Source of the DNA: Candidatus Brocadia sp.
Lineage (GTDB): Bacteria > Planctomycetota > Brocadiia > Brocadiales > Brocadiaceae
Direction of reading: 5' to 3'
NCBI GenBank assembly: GCA_011525665.1
Contig: WYAU01000075.1
Coordinates: forward strand, 62,001-126,000
DNA length: 64,000 nucleotides
Shown here: positions 19,169-28,284 of the stretch, piece by piece
Layout of the letters: the number at the start of each line of letters is the position of its first letter
Numbering within the stretch: position 1 is the stretch's first letter
Translations under genes and position numbers: made by a program
Notes under the pieces: model-generated
The model's database searches: none
What the model saw: only the letters and a program-made list of their open reading frames with translations
What the model was told of the DNA's origin: nothing

Positions 19169-20575
19169 ATGTCATCGAAGGCAATAATCCTTGTTGTGGA
19201 CGATGAGGAAACGATTCGGTTTTCCATAAAAGAGTTTTTAGAAGGACAAGGGTATGAGGTCATTGCTGCGGAAACATGCGAACGGGCGCTGGAAAAAATA
19301 AATGAGTTTCTGCCGGATCTGGTGCTTTTGGATTTGAGATTGCCTAATATGGGTGGGATAGAACTCCTAGAAAAGGTAAAAACAAAAGACCCGAATGCCT
19401 TGATAATTGTTATGACGGGGTACGGAAGTGTTGACTCTGCTGTAGAGGCAATGAAGATAGGGGCTTATGATTATCTGGAAAAGCCTTTTAAGACGGAACA
19501 TTTGAAATTGGTTATTGAGAAGGCCCTGGGCACCCAGGCATTGAGGAGAGAAGTGCTGGAATTACGGGCACAACACTGGACTTTTGCCGATGAGCCGGGT
19601 GGCACGATAATCGGGAACAGCCGGCAAATGAAGGAGGTTTACGGTCTCATTAAACAGGTCGCAAAGAGTCCGTCAACAACGGTTTTAATACAGGGAGAGA
19701 GTGGTACGGGAAAGGAACTTGTTGCTCGGGCTATTCATCATTTAAGCGTGAGGAAGAATGGTCGTTTTGTTGATATCAATTGTGCTGCTTTGACGGAGAG
19801 TCTTCTTGAAGCGGAATTGTTTGGATATGAAAAAGGGTCCTTTACGGGTGCCACCACAACCGGTAAGCCGGGTTTATTTGAGGTTGCTGATAAAGGGACC
19901 GTCTTTTTGGATGAAATAGGTGAGATGGGCATTACCTTACAAGCGAAGCTTTTGAGGATACTGCAAGAAAGACAATTTAAGAGGGTGGGCGGGATTAATG
20001 ATATCAAGATTGACGTCAGGGTAATTGCATCAACCAACCGGAATCTGGAGGAAGAGGTAGAAGGAGGTAATTTCAGAAAAGACCTTTATTATAGGTTGAA
20101 GGTATTGCCGATTTATGTCCCGCCACTGAGGGAAAGAAAAGAAGACATCATGCTCCTGGTGAAACATTTTGTGCATAAATATAACAGCGAATTTAACAAA
20201 AACATTCATCACATACCGCCAGAAACAGAAAGGTTACTTTTGGAATATCATTGGCCCGGAAACATTCGTGAGTTAAAAAACGTTATTGAACGGGCAGTCT
20301 TGATATCGAGCAATGGTGCGCTACAACCGGAATTGGGTTTTACTATTGATTCCGGAAAAAAAATGATCATTGGTGAAGATATGAACGACATACGCGACAA
20401 TGGGGAAAACGAGGATGAATTGAACGTCCGTTCATTGGCCAATATTGAAAAACAGCATATCCAGAGAGTTCTTATTGAAACATCGTGGCGGAGAACCGAA
20501 GCGGCCAGGATACTCGGTATCAATAGGACTACATTATACAATAAGATAAAAGAATATGGCTTGAGTCCGTCATAA
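19169..20575 (+). CDS. NtrC-family sigma-54-dependent response regulator
   Basis: A 468-residue activator of sigma-54 RNA polymerase. The receiver (1-120) has acidic residues VDDEE, phospho-acceptor Asp55 in LVLLDLRLP and Lys in EKPF. The AAA+ domain (about 145-380) has Walker A GESGTGKE at 176-183, GSFTGA at 223-228 as the variant of the sigma-54-contacting GAFTGA loop, and the arginine-finger region. A Fis-type HTH ends the protein (TEAARILGINRTTLYNKIKE). Start ATG at 19169 after a strong G-rich ribosome site. Neighbouring genes suggest flagellar or partner-switch control; no kinase is adjacent, but the one at 26892 could serve. Confidence 0.93.
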   Translation: MSSKAIILVVDDEETIRFSIKEFLEGQGYEVIAAETCERALEKINEFLPDLVLLDLRLPNMGGIELLEKVKTKDPNALIIVMTGYGSVDSAVEAMKIGAYDYLEKPFKTEHLKLVIEKALGTQALRREVLELRAQHWTFADEPGGTIIGNSRQMKEVYGLIKQVAKSPSTTVLIQGESGTGKELVARAIHHLSVRKNGRFVDINCAALTESLLEAELFGYEKGSFTGATTTGKPGLFEVADKGTVFLDEIGEMGITLQAKLLRILQERQFKRVGGINDIKIDVRVIASTNRNLEEEVEGGNFRKDLYYRLKVLPIYVPPLRERKEDIMLLVKHFVHKYNSEFNKNIHHIPPETERLLLEYHWPGNIRELKNVIERAVLISSNGALQPELGFTIDSGKKMIIGEDMNDIRDNGENEDELNVRSLANIEKQHIQRVLIETSWRRTEAARILGINRTTLYNKIKEYGLSPS

Positions 20576-20595
20576 ATCGGCTGATCTGCGTATTC

Positions 20596-20610
20596 TGGAT
20601 TGAGCGTTGC
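20596..20610 (+). promoter_or_regulatory. Possible sigma-54 promoter of the receiver-HATPase gene
   Basis: TGGATTGAGCGTTGC has the essential GG and GC at the right spacing and a perfect TTGC, but AT in place of CA in the -24 element. It is 58 bases before the ATG at 20668. Confidence 0.45.
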
Positions 20611-20667
20611 ATCAAACCTGCCGGGAACATTCTCCTTCTATTCTTTCTACGTTTTAAATAGTAGTGA

Positions 20668-22197
20668 ATGGGCATGAAAAAAAGGATATTGCTGGTTGAC
20701 GACGAAGAAACTCTACGGTGGGCTTTACAGGAAGCCCTGACGGAAGAAGGTTACAACGTGGATAATACCGGCGATGGTGTTAATGCCCTGGAATTCATTA
20801 GAAAAGCCCATTTTGATTTGGTGATCAGCGATCTGAGAATGCCCACAATGGGAGGGTTGCAATTAATTTCTGAGATAAAAAAAATACGTCCGGATATTAA
20901 ATCTATTGTTATCACTGCATATGGGTCGATAGAGACAGTGATAGAGGCAATGCATATTGGCGTGTCAGATTTTATGACGAAACCGTTTAAAATCGAACAG
21001 ATTAAAAGTGTTATACAAAGGGTTTTGAATGGTCCTTCAATTTTAAATAATAATGGCGGAGACAAAGGTAGTGCGGGATTGAAAATTGAATATGGCGATC
21101 CTTGCAGGCAAACGAATACATGTTTTCTCGCAAAGGATATGGCAGGAACTGAAAACCATCTCCTGTATGATTATGTTGAGAAGGGGTGGTTAAGAGCGCT
21201 TTTGTTTGGGATCGTCTCTGATGAGGGAAATGCAAATAATTTCGATCTTGTAGTGAAAACAATCTTCCGCTATGGGGTAAAAGAAAGTAAATTTCCCGCA
21301 TCTTTGCTCAACGATATTAATCAGTATCTTTGTAATAATATTTTCCCGAGGTTTCCCGTGTCATTATTTTGTGCCATTTCAGATGTGGAAAAGCAAACAC
21401 TCTTCTACTCGGCATACGGGGAAGAGCTAACTGCTCTTCTCTGTTTTCCGACGAAAGAAGTAAAAGGGTTGGAATCGTTTCCATTTCCCTTGAATATGTT
21501 TCCCGGTACGATGATAGGAGAAAGTTCCGCACCTTTTATATCCGGCAGTAAATTGATTTTGTTATGCAGTAGGACAGTGTCGAATGGTCTGAGAAACGGA
21601 GTAATTCCTTATGAGGAATTACGAGGTGTGGTTGCTGGCGCCTGCACAGCCAACTGTGAAGACATGGCAAAAGGTATTAAGTTTCAGCTTGGCGGACTTG
21701 ATAAATCAGTCGCCGGAGAAAAAGGCACCGCGGTGATGGTTTCCGGTCTTGAATGTGAAACAGATATTGCCTGGGAAGAGGTGATATCGATTCCATTCCC
21801 TATCCATAATTATGGGAAAATAATGGAACGCTTTGATAAAAAATTATCGTTTCTCGTGGAGGATAATTTCAAGAGATATCAAATTATTACGTCCATCAAT
21901 GAGGCTGTTTTGAATGCTGCTGCTTTTGCATATAACAAGAATGCGAAAGGGGAAGTTTTGCTAAAATTTTCAAAATTAGGGAATGAAATTGTTATTGCTG
22001 TTTGCGATCAGGGTTGCGGGTTTGATATTCGGAATTATAAAGCGCCGGACGTGACGTTGTACGATGACTTAACCCGAAAGAGCGGCAGGGGGATATTTCT
22101 TATAAGAAATTTCATGGATCGGGTAATGATACAATCCTCGAAGGAGATAGGGACCGCCGTTCATATGGCAAAACGAGTGACCTGTAATGAAAATTGA
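20668..22197 (+). CDS. Receiver + degenerate PP2C phosphatase + HATPase protein (partner-switch type)
   Basis: A 509-residue, three-part regulator. Residues 4-122 are a receiver with Asp55 in LVISDLRMP and a TKPF Lys. The middle (about 145-350) follows the layout of SpoIIE/RsbU-type phosphatases, but the metal-binding residues are lost: where active enzymes have DxxGHG it reads GIVSDEGNANNF, and the later GH and TDG motifs are absent. The C-terminal 385-505 is an RsbW/SpoIIAB-like HATPase with NEAVLNAA, CDQGCGFD and GRGIFLIRNFMD, so it may still phosphorylate or bind partners. It overlaps the STAS gene by 11 bases. I infer it controls that STAS protein in response to phosphorylation. Confidence 0.8.
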   Translation: MGMKKRILLVDDEETLRWALQEALTEEGYNVDNTGDGVNALEFIRKAHFDLVISDLRMPTMGGLQLISEIKKIRPDIKSIVITAYGSIETVIEAMHIGVSDFMTKPFKIEQIKSVIQRVLNGPSILNNNGGDKGSAGLKIEYGDPCRQTNTCFLAKDMAGTENHLLYDYVEKGWLRALLFGIVSDEGNANNFDLVVKTIFRYGVKESKFPASLLNDINQYLCNNIFPRFPVSLFCAISDVEKQTLFYSAYGEELTALLCFPTKEVKGLESFPFPLNMFPGTMIGESSAPFISGSKLILLCSRTVSNGLRNGVIPYEELRGVVAGACTANCEDMAKGIKFQLGGLDKSVAGEKGTAVMVSGLECETDIAWEEVISIPFPIHNYGKIMERFDKKLSFLVEDNFKRYQIITSINEAVLNAAAFAYNKNAKGEVLLKFSKLGNEIVIAVCDQGCGFDIRNYKAPDVTLYDDLTRKSGRGIFLIRNFMDRVMIQSSKEIGTAVHMAKRVTCNEN

Positions 22198-22573
22198 GAG
22201 ACAAGAAAAAGAAAAGGCCACGATTTTGTTGCCGACAGGTGATTTAGTTTATGAGGGGATAGACGAACTTGAAACACTTTTTCAGACATTGAATGATGAT
22301 GGCCGTTATGTCATACTTGATCTCGCAAATACAAGCTATTTGTCGGCAAAGGCGTTGGGCATCATGGCATTTTATGTAAAACTCTTCCGGGATAAACAAC
22401 GGGGACTGAAACTTATTCATGTGAACGAGAATATAAAAAAGTTATTTGATGTTACCGGCATACAGAAAATTATTGAGATATTCGAGAGCGAAGGTGCTGC
22501 TCTGGCGAGTATCGGGTTACAGGTTGGAAAGCTGGAGAAAACGCTTTTATGGTCAAATGAGCATTTCGGGTAA
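22187..22573 (+). CDS. STAS-domain protein (anti-sigma-factor antagonist type)
   Basis: A 128-residue single STAS domain, as in SpoIIAA/RsbV. The core reads YVILDLANTSYLSAKALGIM, followed by LKLIHVNENIKKLFDVTGIQ. In typical antagonists the corresponding motif is DSSGL, with the second Ser phosphorylated by the partner kinase; here position 55 is Lys, so the usual switch residue is missing. ATG at 22187 overlaps the upstream HATPase gene, so the two proteins are probably made in equal amounts and interact. Confidence 0.8.
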   Translation: MKIERQEKEKATILLPTGDLVYEGIDELETLFQTLNDDGRYVILDLANTSYLSAKALGIMAFYVKLFRDKQRGLKLIHVNENIKKLFDVTGIQKIIEIFESEGAALASIGLQVGKLEKTLLWSNEHFG

Positions 22574-22602
22574 AAATTCTGATTAAGAGGTTAAATACAA
22601 AT

Positions 22603-23493
22603 ATGTCTGATACGGTTCAGCAGGATAAAACGGAATTCGCAGGGGAAATTGGTGTGCAGACACCGGAGATGGTGAATGACGTTTCCAAGAAATCCGGGGA
22701 CAGAAAATTCTCCCGAAGAAGGTTGGATGTTTCCCGCATTATTTTATTGTTTCGGCAATATGGAATTTCAATATCTGTGAACCTGGTGATCCTCGGAGCG
22801 GTTTGTTTTTTGTTCCTGTTCCAGAGGGATTGGATGAAGGGGGGGAACAACGATATTGGACGTATTGTGGAAGAAAAGGTGATGGAGACCATTAAAAAAA
22901 ACCTGTCTTCAAATGAAGTTTTGTCAGGTATTGCAGGAAAGAAAAAAACTAACGGGGATAAGCTTTCAGAGCAAAGAAATGATGAGGAAGAGCAGAATGC
23001 AAGGGGTAAATCTGGCACAATAAAGGTTGATAACTCGAAATATATAATCGAGGCGAACAGATTCTATGAACAGGGAAACTATGAAAAGGCAGCAACTTTT
23101 TATGAAAAAGGATTGGATAAATCATTACCCTTTGTAAATGAAGATTTTGCAGTGTACCGTTTGGGTGATTGCTATTTAATGTCTGGAAAATACGAGGAGG
23201 CGTTAACGGTATTTCAGACATTAAACAGTGATTATGTCAACAGCCCGTATCAATTTAAAAGCCGATTGAAAATAGGCGAGTGTTACGCGGCGATGGGAGA
23301 ATTTAAAAAAGCGCGGAAAACACTCTACACAGTGGTGGCGCAAGAGGGAAAATGTTGCTCTGATGACGACAGACTGACGGTTGTAGACTCTTATTTTAAA
23401 ATTGCAGAGTATTATTTACAAGAAGCCGAACGACTTCGCAATGCGGGTGGTGGAGGAGCCGGACATCCGGAACGTCCTCTGGTTTTGAAATAA
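22603..23493 (+). CDS. Membrane-anchored TPR protein
   Basis: A 296-residue protein with a charged cytoplasmic N-terminus, one membrane helix at about 55-72 (ISISVNLVILGAVCFLFLF), a coiled-coil-like and charged linker, and a C-terminal half of TPR units (FYEQGNYEKAATFYEKGLDK; YRLGDCYLMSGKYEEALTVF; KIGECYAAMGEFKKARKTLY). The topology predicts the repeats outside the cytoplasm. It follows the STAS gene by 29 bases and precedes the STN-TPR gene, so these are probably co-transcribed. The CpoB/YbgF group has similar repeats but I would not assign that name. Confidence 0.75.
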   Translation: MSDTVQQDKTEFAGEIGVQTPEMVNDVSKKSGDRKFSRRRLDVSRIILLFRQYGISISVNLVILGAVCFLFLFQRDWMKGGNNDIGRIVEEKVMETIKKNLSSNEVLSGIAGKKKTNGDKLSEQRNDEEEQNARGKSGTIKVDNSKYIIEANRFYEQGNYEKAATFYEKGLDKSLPFVNEDFAVYRLGDCYLMSGKYEEALTVFQTLNSDYVNSPYQFKSRLKIGECYAAMGEFKKARKTLYTVVAQEGKCCSDDDRLTVVDSYFKIAEYYLQEAERLRNAGGGGAGHPERPLVLK

Positions 23494-23578
23494 GCCGATT
23501 ATGTTTGATGTTAAATGACGCAATGGCAGGGCGACAGGCTCGCTTCTCCAGATAAAAAGTTATTGGTCGTCTAATTAA

Positions 23579-25405
23579 ATGAAAAAAATTTTGCCTTTTA
23601 CCGTAGTGTTAATCGTGAATGGTTTTCTGACGATATTTTCTTGTTCTCTTGTGCGGGGAGAGGAAAGCGTAAGCATTCCTATCGATATTTATGAGAAATT
23701 AGATGCAGAGAAACAGAATCTGGAAAAACTTCAGACGCAGTTACAGATACTTGAAACAAGCGAAGATGAAGGGGGAGAGGGTCAAAAAACTCAGTCTCAA
23801 ATTGATGACCGGATTAAAAGTAAACAAGTAAACAGGCTTCCGATCGTGATTAATCCGAATGAGAATATTGTGCTGACAAAAGAAGTAGGGGAGTATGGTG
23901 TTGCCGTGTATTCAATTGACGCAACTCAGGTACAGGTCGCGGATGTGCTGCAGGCATTATCAGCAAGTTTTGGCAAGAGTATTATTGTGGATGATGAAGT
24001 TGATCCCGCCAGCTTGTCTTCTTACGTAAATATTTCCATCAAAAAGAGTCCATTACAGGATATATTGGAGATGGTACTGGGAATGCGTGGTTTGGAATTT
24101 ATTCAGAATGAGGATTCCGTTTTTGTTACGTCTTTAGCAAAACTTAACATTGACACCGCCTTTGAGTATTATAGGGATAAGGGTATCCATCTGTACCAAA
24201 AGGCACAAATAAAATATCCCCATGACCGGAGAATCGTAAAGGCATATTTTGAACTGGGGAATTATTATTATGAGCTGGGTTTTAATTTTCTTGCATTGCA
24301 GGAATACCAGATTGTTGTGGGAAAGTACAAAGGAAGTCCTCAGGCCAAAGAATCTTTATTCAGGATAGGCCGGTGCTATGACAATTTAAAAGATTCTGAG
24401 AGCGCTCGTCGGGCATATTTCCAATTTATCTATAGTTATCCAAAAGATCCCTTAGTGGCTGATGCGCTTTTATCAATTGGTGACTCCCTGGCGGAACAAG
24501 GCCTTTATCATAAGGCAATAGATATCTATGAAAGGGTTATTCGTGACTTTGCCGATGACAATACGGCTACTACCCGGGCACAATTTGCTATGGCAAAAAC
24601 CTATATGAAGATGGGGGACTACAGGAACGCAATAGCGTTGTATGTGAAGGCGAGGGAAAAGTATTATTCAGATCAGATGAGTTCGGAGATTGAATATCAG
24701 ATAGGCAATTGTCTGTATCTGTTGAATGAATACCAGGATGCAGGAAATGTTTTGGGGAATTTTTTGGCAAATGAGCAGGGAGGAGAGTTCATTGAAAAGG
24801 CCGCTTTTTTACTGGGTGATTGTTTTTATAAACAGGATAATTACCTGGGGGCGTTTCTAATATGGAGAAAAATCACGGAAACCTATCCGAAGAGCAGTAA
24901 GATTCCCTCTGCGCTGTATGGCATGGCAAAAAGTCTGAAAGCGATGAATATGCCGGAGTCTGCAATAAAGACACTCCGTGAAGGGATGGAAGCATATCCT
25001 GATGATGATTATGCCGGTAAAATGGCAATTGAAATAGGAAGGTGTTATTTTGATAAAGGCGATTATTGGCTGGCATATAATGCATTTGATAGTTTCGTGA
25101 GGCAATATCCTGACAGTGAACTGGTTATGGAAGGTATGGTGGGGATGGCGGATTCACTCCTGAATGACAAAAAATATGAAGAAGCGATAAAGAGGTATAT
25201 CGAGTTGCTAAAAGCGAGTAATGAAGAAAAGATAAGACGGTATGCTTTTAATCGAATAGGCGACTGCTACAAGCATATGGGAAAACTGGAACGGGCGGTC
25301 AAGGCATACCGGATGGGCCTAGACAGCAACAAGGATACAATTCAGGAGTCATGGGCTATTGACGATCCCACAGGTACGAAGACCAGCAATGTGCAACATA
25401 TGTAG
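23579..25405 (+). CDS. Exported STN-domain and TPR protein
   Basis: A 608-residue exported protein: signal peptide (MKKILPFTVVLIVNGFLTIF), a coiled coil around 38-60, then an STN (secretin and TonB N-terminal) domain near 108-182 with VYSIDATQVQVADVLQALSA and VNISIKKSPLQDILEMVLG. The remaining two-thirds are about ten TPR/BamD-like repeats (YFELGNYYYELGFNFLALQE; LLGDCFYKQDNYLGAFLIW). No secretin barrel follows, so the STN unit is used here as a contact domain of an envelope scaffold. It sits in a run of regulatory and exported TPR genes inside the flagellar region; a structural role at the outer membrane is only an inference. Confidence 0.75.
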   Translation: MKKILPFTVVLIVNGFLTIFSCSLVRGEESVSIPIDIYEKLDAEKQNLEKLQTQLQILETSEDEGGEGQKTQSQIDDRIKSKQVNRLPIVINPNENIVLTKEVGEYGVAVYSIDATQVQVADVLQALSASFGKSIIVDDEVDPASLSSYVNISIKKSPLQDILEMVLGMRGLEFIQNEDSVFVTSLAKLNIDTAFEYYRDKGIHLYQKAQIKYPHDRRIVKAYFELGNYYYELGFNFLALQEYQIVVGKYKGSPQAKESLFRIGRCYDNLKDSESARRAYFQFIYSYPKDPLVADALLSIGDSLAEQGLYHKAIDIYERVIRDFADDNTATTRAQFAMAKTYMKMGDYRNAIALYVKAREKYYSDQMSSEIEYQIGNCLYLLNEYQDAGNVLGNFLANEQGGEFIEKAAFLLGDCFYKQDNYLGAFLIWRKITETYPKSSKIPSALYGMAKSLKAMNMPESAIKTLREGMEAYPDDDYAGKMAIEIGRCYFDKGDYWLAYNAFDSFVRQYPDSELVMEGMVGMADSLLNDKKYEEAIKRYIELLKASNEEKIRRYAFNRIGDCYKHMGKLERAVKAYRMGLDSNKDTIQESWAIDDPTGTKTSNVQHM

Positions 25406-25923
25406 CAAAGAGGAATCACATTGTAGTGAACGGCAGCAATGATTCTGCCCTCATGAGAAAAAAAGAGATTTTTTACTTATTATTGCCGCTGACAGTTTCG
25501 CGTTAAAATTATGTGAAATTCCCTGTAGCCCACTAGAGGAGATGGAACTGTCCAAAATTGCACATGCCGTTTAAAAAGGAACATCTAGCGAAATTTCCCC
25601 TTTTTCCTTCCCGTTTTAATTTTCAACTGATAATACAAAAGGATGTCGATATTTTATTGTTGTAATGTGTCCTCTTTGACTTTTTAAAAACAAAACAATG
25701 CGATAAAATAAGCAATAATCTCCTTTTCCATCGTTTCGATTGTGATTGTTCTTAAGCTGCTTCTCATTCATCAGTTACGGTATTTTCAATCCCTGGAATC
25801 ATCCCTTCGCATGTGGATATTTTTTGTCAATTTGCACCCCTGGCATACTGCTTGCGGATTCATCAATTGGTAATAGTATAGTGTTTTAAAACTAATAATT
25901 TAGACAATTCTTATGGTGATTTT
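25406..25923. other. Intergenic region with sigma-54 promoter
   Basis: About 520 bases without a gene. The first 430 bases are AT-rich with no clear structure or open frame. The sigma-54 promoter at 25841 is near the right end and serves the downstream three-gene unit. Confidence 0.55.
25841..25855 (+). promoter_or_regulatory. Sigma-54 promoter of the TPR-kinase-regulator unit
   Basis: TGGCATACTGCTTGC matches TGGCA-N6-TTGC exactly. The predicted start near 25867 is about 57 bases before the ATG at 25924. Confidence 0.75.
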
Positions 25924-26871
25924 ATGATAGCAAAGAAAGTACTTTTCTGTATCGGGATTATTTTGGGGTGTGTGCCTTCCCTTTTTGGCGAAAACGAAAA
26001 CATTGCCTCCCGGAAAATACACAATGCTCCGGAATCATCAAAAAATTCATTTGCACGAGCGGAAGTTGCAGGTGATATTGAAAGACCACTGCTGCGACCC
26101 ATTCTGGCAGAAAAGAATGGTGCCGCTGTGAAAGACGGGGAAGCGGCAGAATCAGTGTCGAACTCCACGGCAGAGCAGTGCATAGAAAATATCATGTCAA
26201 TTCTCCAGGAGGAGAGAAAGAAACTTCAGGAATTAGAAAATGAATATAAAAGATTAAAAAATGACGGTGCTATAAATTCAGAGACAGATGTGAAAAGGGA
26301 GAACGAACCCATTGTTTCTTCGGCTGGTGACGTTCGTGGTAACGACCGATTACAATTTAATGGCAAATCCCCAATATCAGGTACCTCCTCGGCATTAAAT
26401 AACATATATTCATTAAAAGATGCGGGTATGAGGAACGGCAGCCCGTCTGATCAGATCTCTGCTATAAAGGATACCAAAAAGGCGGAAGCTGTCTTAAGTG
26501 ATGACGTGAATCAGCAGTTATCGAAGGCAATTGGGAATCTGAGTAGAATCGATCTTGCAGAGTGTCTTTATAAATTATGCGAGTATGATAAGGCACTGCA
26601 GATGTATAAATTACTTACGCCGGACGATATTCCAATGGATCAGTACCTGTGGGTTCAATACCAGATTGCAAATTGTTATAGGAACATGAAGGAATTCGAC
26701 AGTGCCTTTAGTGAGTATCAGCGTTTTATCAATCAGTATCCCGGCAGTGATTTGGTAGACCAGGCAAAGTGGTACATAGAAGACATTGCCTGGTGGAAGT
26801 CCTGGTATGAGAAGAACTCATTGGTTCGCAATCAACTGCTTGCGTCATCAGTCAGCCATGAATCCAAATAG
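25924..26871 (+). CDS. Exported protein with coiled coil and C-terminal TPRs
   Basis: A 315-residue protein with an N-terminal signal peptide (MIAKKVLFCIGIILGCVPSLFG), a long low-complexity middle, a coiled coil at about 90-115 (EERKKLQELENEYKRLKNDG) and two or three TPR units near the C-terminus (LAECLYKLCEYDKALQMYK; YQIANCYRNMKEFDSAFSEY). It should be periplasmic. It is the first gene after a sigma-54 promoter and 20 bases before a cytoplasmic histidine kinase, so it may share the regulon of, or report to, that kinase. I do not recognise the family. Confidence 0.75.
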   Translation: MIAKKVLFCIGIILGCVPSLFGENENIASRKIHNAPESSKNSFARAEVAGDIERPLLRPILAEKNGAAVKDGEAAESVSNSTAEQCIENIMSILQEERKKLQELENEYKRLKNDGAINSETDVKRENEPIVSSAGDVRGNDRLQFNGKSPISGTSSALNNIYSLKDAGMRNGSPSDQISAIKDTKKAEAVLSDDVNQQLSKAIGNLSRIDLAECLYKLCEYDKALQMYKLLTPDDIPMDQYLWVQYQIANCYRNMKEFDSAFSEYQRFINQYPGSDLVDQAKWYIEDIAWWKSWYEKNSLVRNQLLASSVSHESK

Positions 26872-26891
26872 CCGAAGAGGGCAGGAATAAA

Positions 26892-28214
26892 ATGACGGAA
26901 AACGTATTTGCAAAAGACTTTTCAAAAAATCGGGATGTCGACCTCGTTGCTGCTTTTCACTTATTCAATCAGTATACCCAGCGGCTTGAAGAAGCTTACA
27001 ACCAACTCCAAAACAGGGTTAAAGAGATTGACCGGGAAATGGCATATACAAATGCATGCCTGAAGGATAAAGTAGAGGAGTTGGATAGTCTTACGAAATA
27101 TTTAAACAGCCTCTTGAGCAGTATTCACAGCGGTGTTATTGCGGTGAATTTAAGGGGCGAAGTGACTATGCTGAATAAGGCTGCAGAAAAAATATTAAAC
27201 CTGGATGCATCGGGTGTGATGGGGAAAAGGGTCGAGTCCTTTTTTCAAAGCAGTGATGGTAGTAAACCGTTGCTGCTCCTGGCTCTTGAGAGCGGGAAAA
27301 ACTGTATAGATGTTGAACGAAAAATAGAAACAAATAAAAGGGTGTTGAAGTGGATTGAAAGCAGTGTGTCGCTGATCAAGGATGTAAATGAAAATACGAT
27401 AGGTGCTGTGGAGGTATTCAGGGATTTGTCGGAAATCAGGGAACTGGAGATGCGTCTGAGGAATGCGGATAAATTGGCCGCCATTGGCGCTATGGCAGCA
27501 TGTATTGCCCATGAAATTCGCAACCCTTTGAATAGCATAGAAGGGTTTTCCGCCTTGCTTGCAAGGGATTTTGAGGATTCGGATCCGAGGAAAAAGCTGG
27601 TCAGGAATATCATACAGGGCACAAAGAATTTAAACAAGACGGTAACCGAATTGCTGATCTTTGCCCGTCCGCTCAGGTTGAAATTAAGAAATAATAGTAT
27701 TTCAAATATATTGGACAAGACGCTTTTTTTTGTGGCAGAAGATATGAGACAAAGGGGCCTTACGAATATTCTTATCCGGAAAGACTATACTGTGGACACA
27801 GACTTTTTGCAATGTGATTCTGAGAAATTGCACCAGGCTTTTTTAAACCTTTGTCTGAATGCTGTTCAGTCCATGGCGTGCGGGGGTTGTTTGACAATAT
27901 TTACCCGCCTGGTGGAGGGCAATGTACAAGGAAACATCCAGGTAGGGATAAGCGATACCGGGACTGGGATTAAAAAAGAAGTTGTCCATAAGATATTTGA
28001 CCCGTTTTTTACCACAAAACAAGAAGGGACCGGTTTGGGGCTGGCGATTGTAAGCAGGATTATTGAGGCGCACAACGGGAAAATATATGTGGAAAGCATG
28101 GAAGACAGGGGGACGACTTTTTATATCAATTTACCGAGAAATGGTAATTGCCATACGGATGTTTTCAATGATGCATATCTAAAAAACGAGACCTTGATAC
28201 CGCAGTTTGTATAA
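26892..28214 (+). CDS. PAS-domain sensor histidine kinase (FlgS/FleS-like)
   Basis: A soluble 440-residue kinase. A coiled coil covers about 28-70, then a PAS domain (SSIHSGVIAVNLRGEVTMLN) to about 180. HisKA follows with the phospho-acceptor His207 in CIAHEIRNPLNSIEGFSALL. The HATPase has LHQAFLNLCLNAVQSM, SDTGTGIKKE and GTGLGLAIVSRIIEAH. There is no membrane helix. FleS in pseudomonads and FlgS in campylobacters have the same soluble PAS-HK layout and start the sigma-54 flagellar cascade; the next gene is a sigma-54 regulator and flgB follows, so the same job is likely here. Start ATG at 26892. Confidence 0.88.
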   Translation: MTENVFAKDFSKNRDVDLVAAFHLFNQYTQRLEEAYNQLQNRVKEIDREMAYTNACLKDKVEELDSLTKYLNSLLSSIHSGVIAVNLRGEVTMLNKAAEKILNLDASGVMGKRVESFFQSSDGSKPLLLLALESGKNCIDVERKIETNKRVLKWIESSVSLIKDVNENTIGAVEVFRDLSEIRELEMRLRNADKLAAIGAMAACIAHEIRNPLNSIEGFSALLARDFEDSDPRKKLVRNIIQGTKNLNKTVTELLIFARPLRLKLRNNSISNILDKTLFFVAEDMRQRGLTNILIRKDYTVDTDFLQCDSEKLHQAFLNLCLNAVQSMACGGCLTIFTRLVEGNVQGNIQVGISDTGTGIKKEVVHKIFDPFFTTKQEGTGLGLAIVSRIIEAHNGKIYVESMEDRGTTFYINLPRNGNCHTDVFNDAYLKNETLIPQFV

Positions 28215-28284
28215 AGTTATGGTCTCATTGAGATAAACGATTTATGTTTATTTTCTGCTTACTCACATACTCTAGGGGAATATT

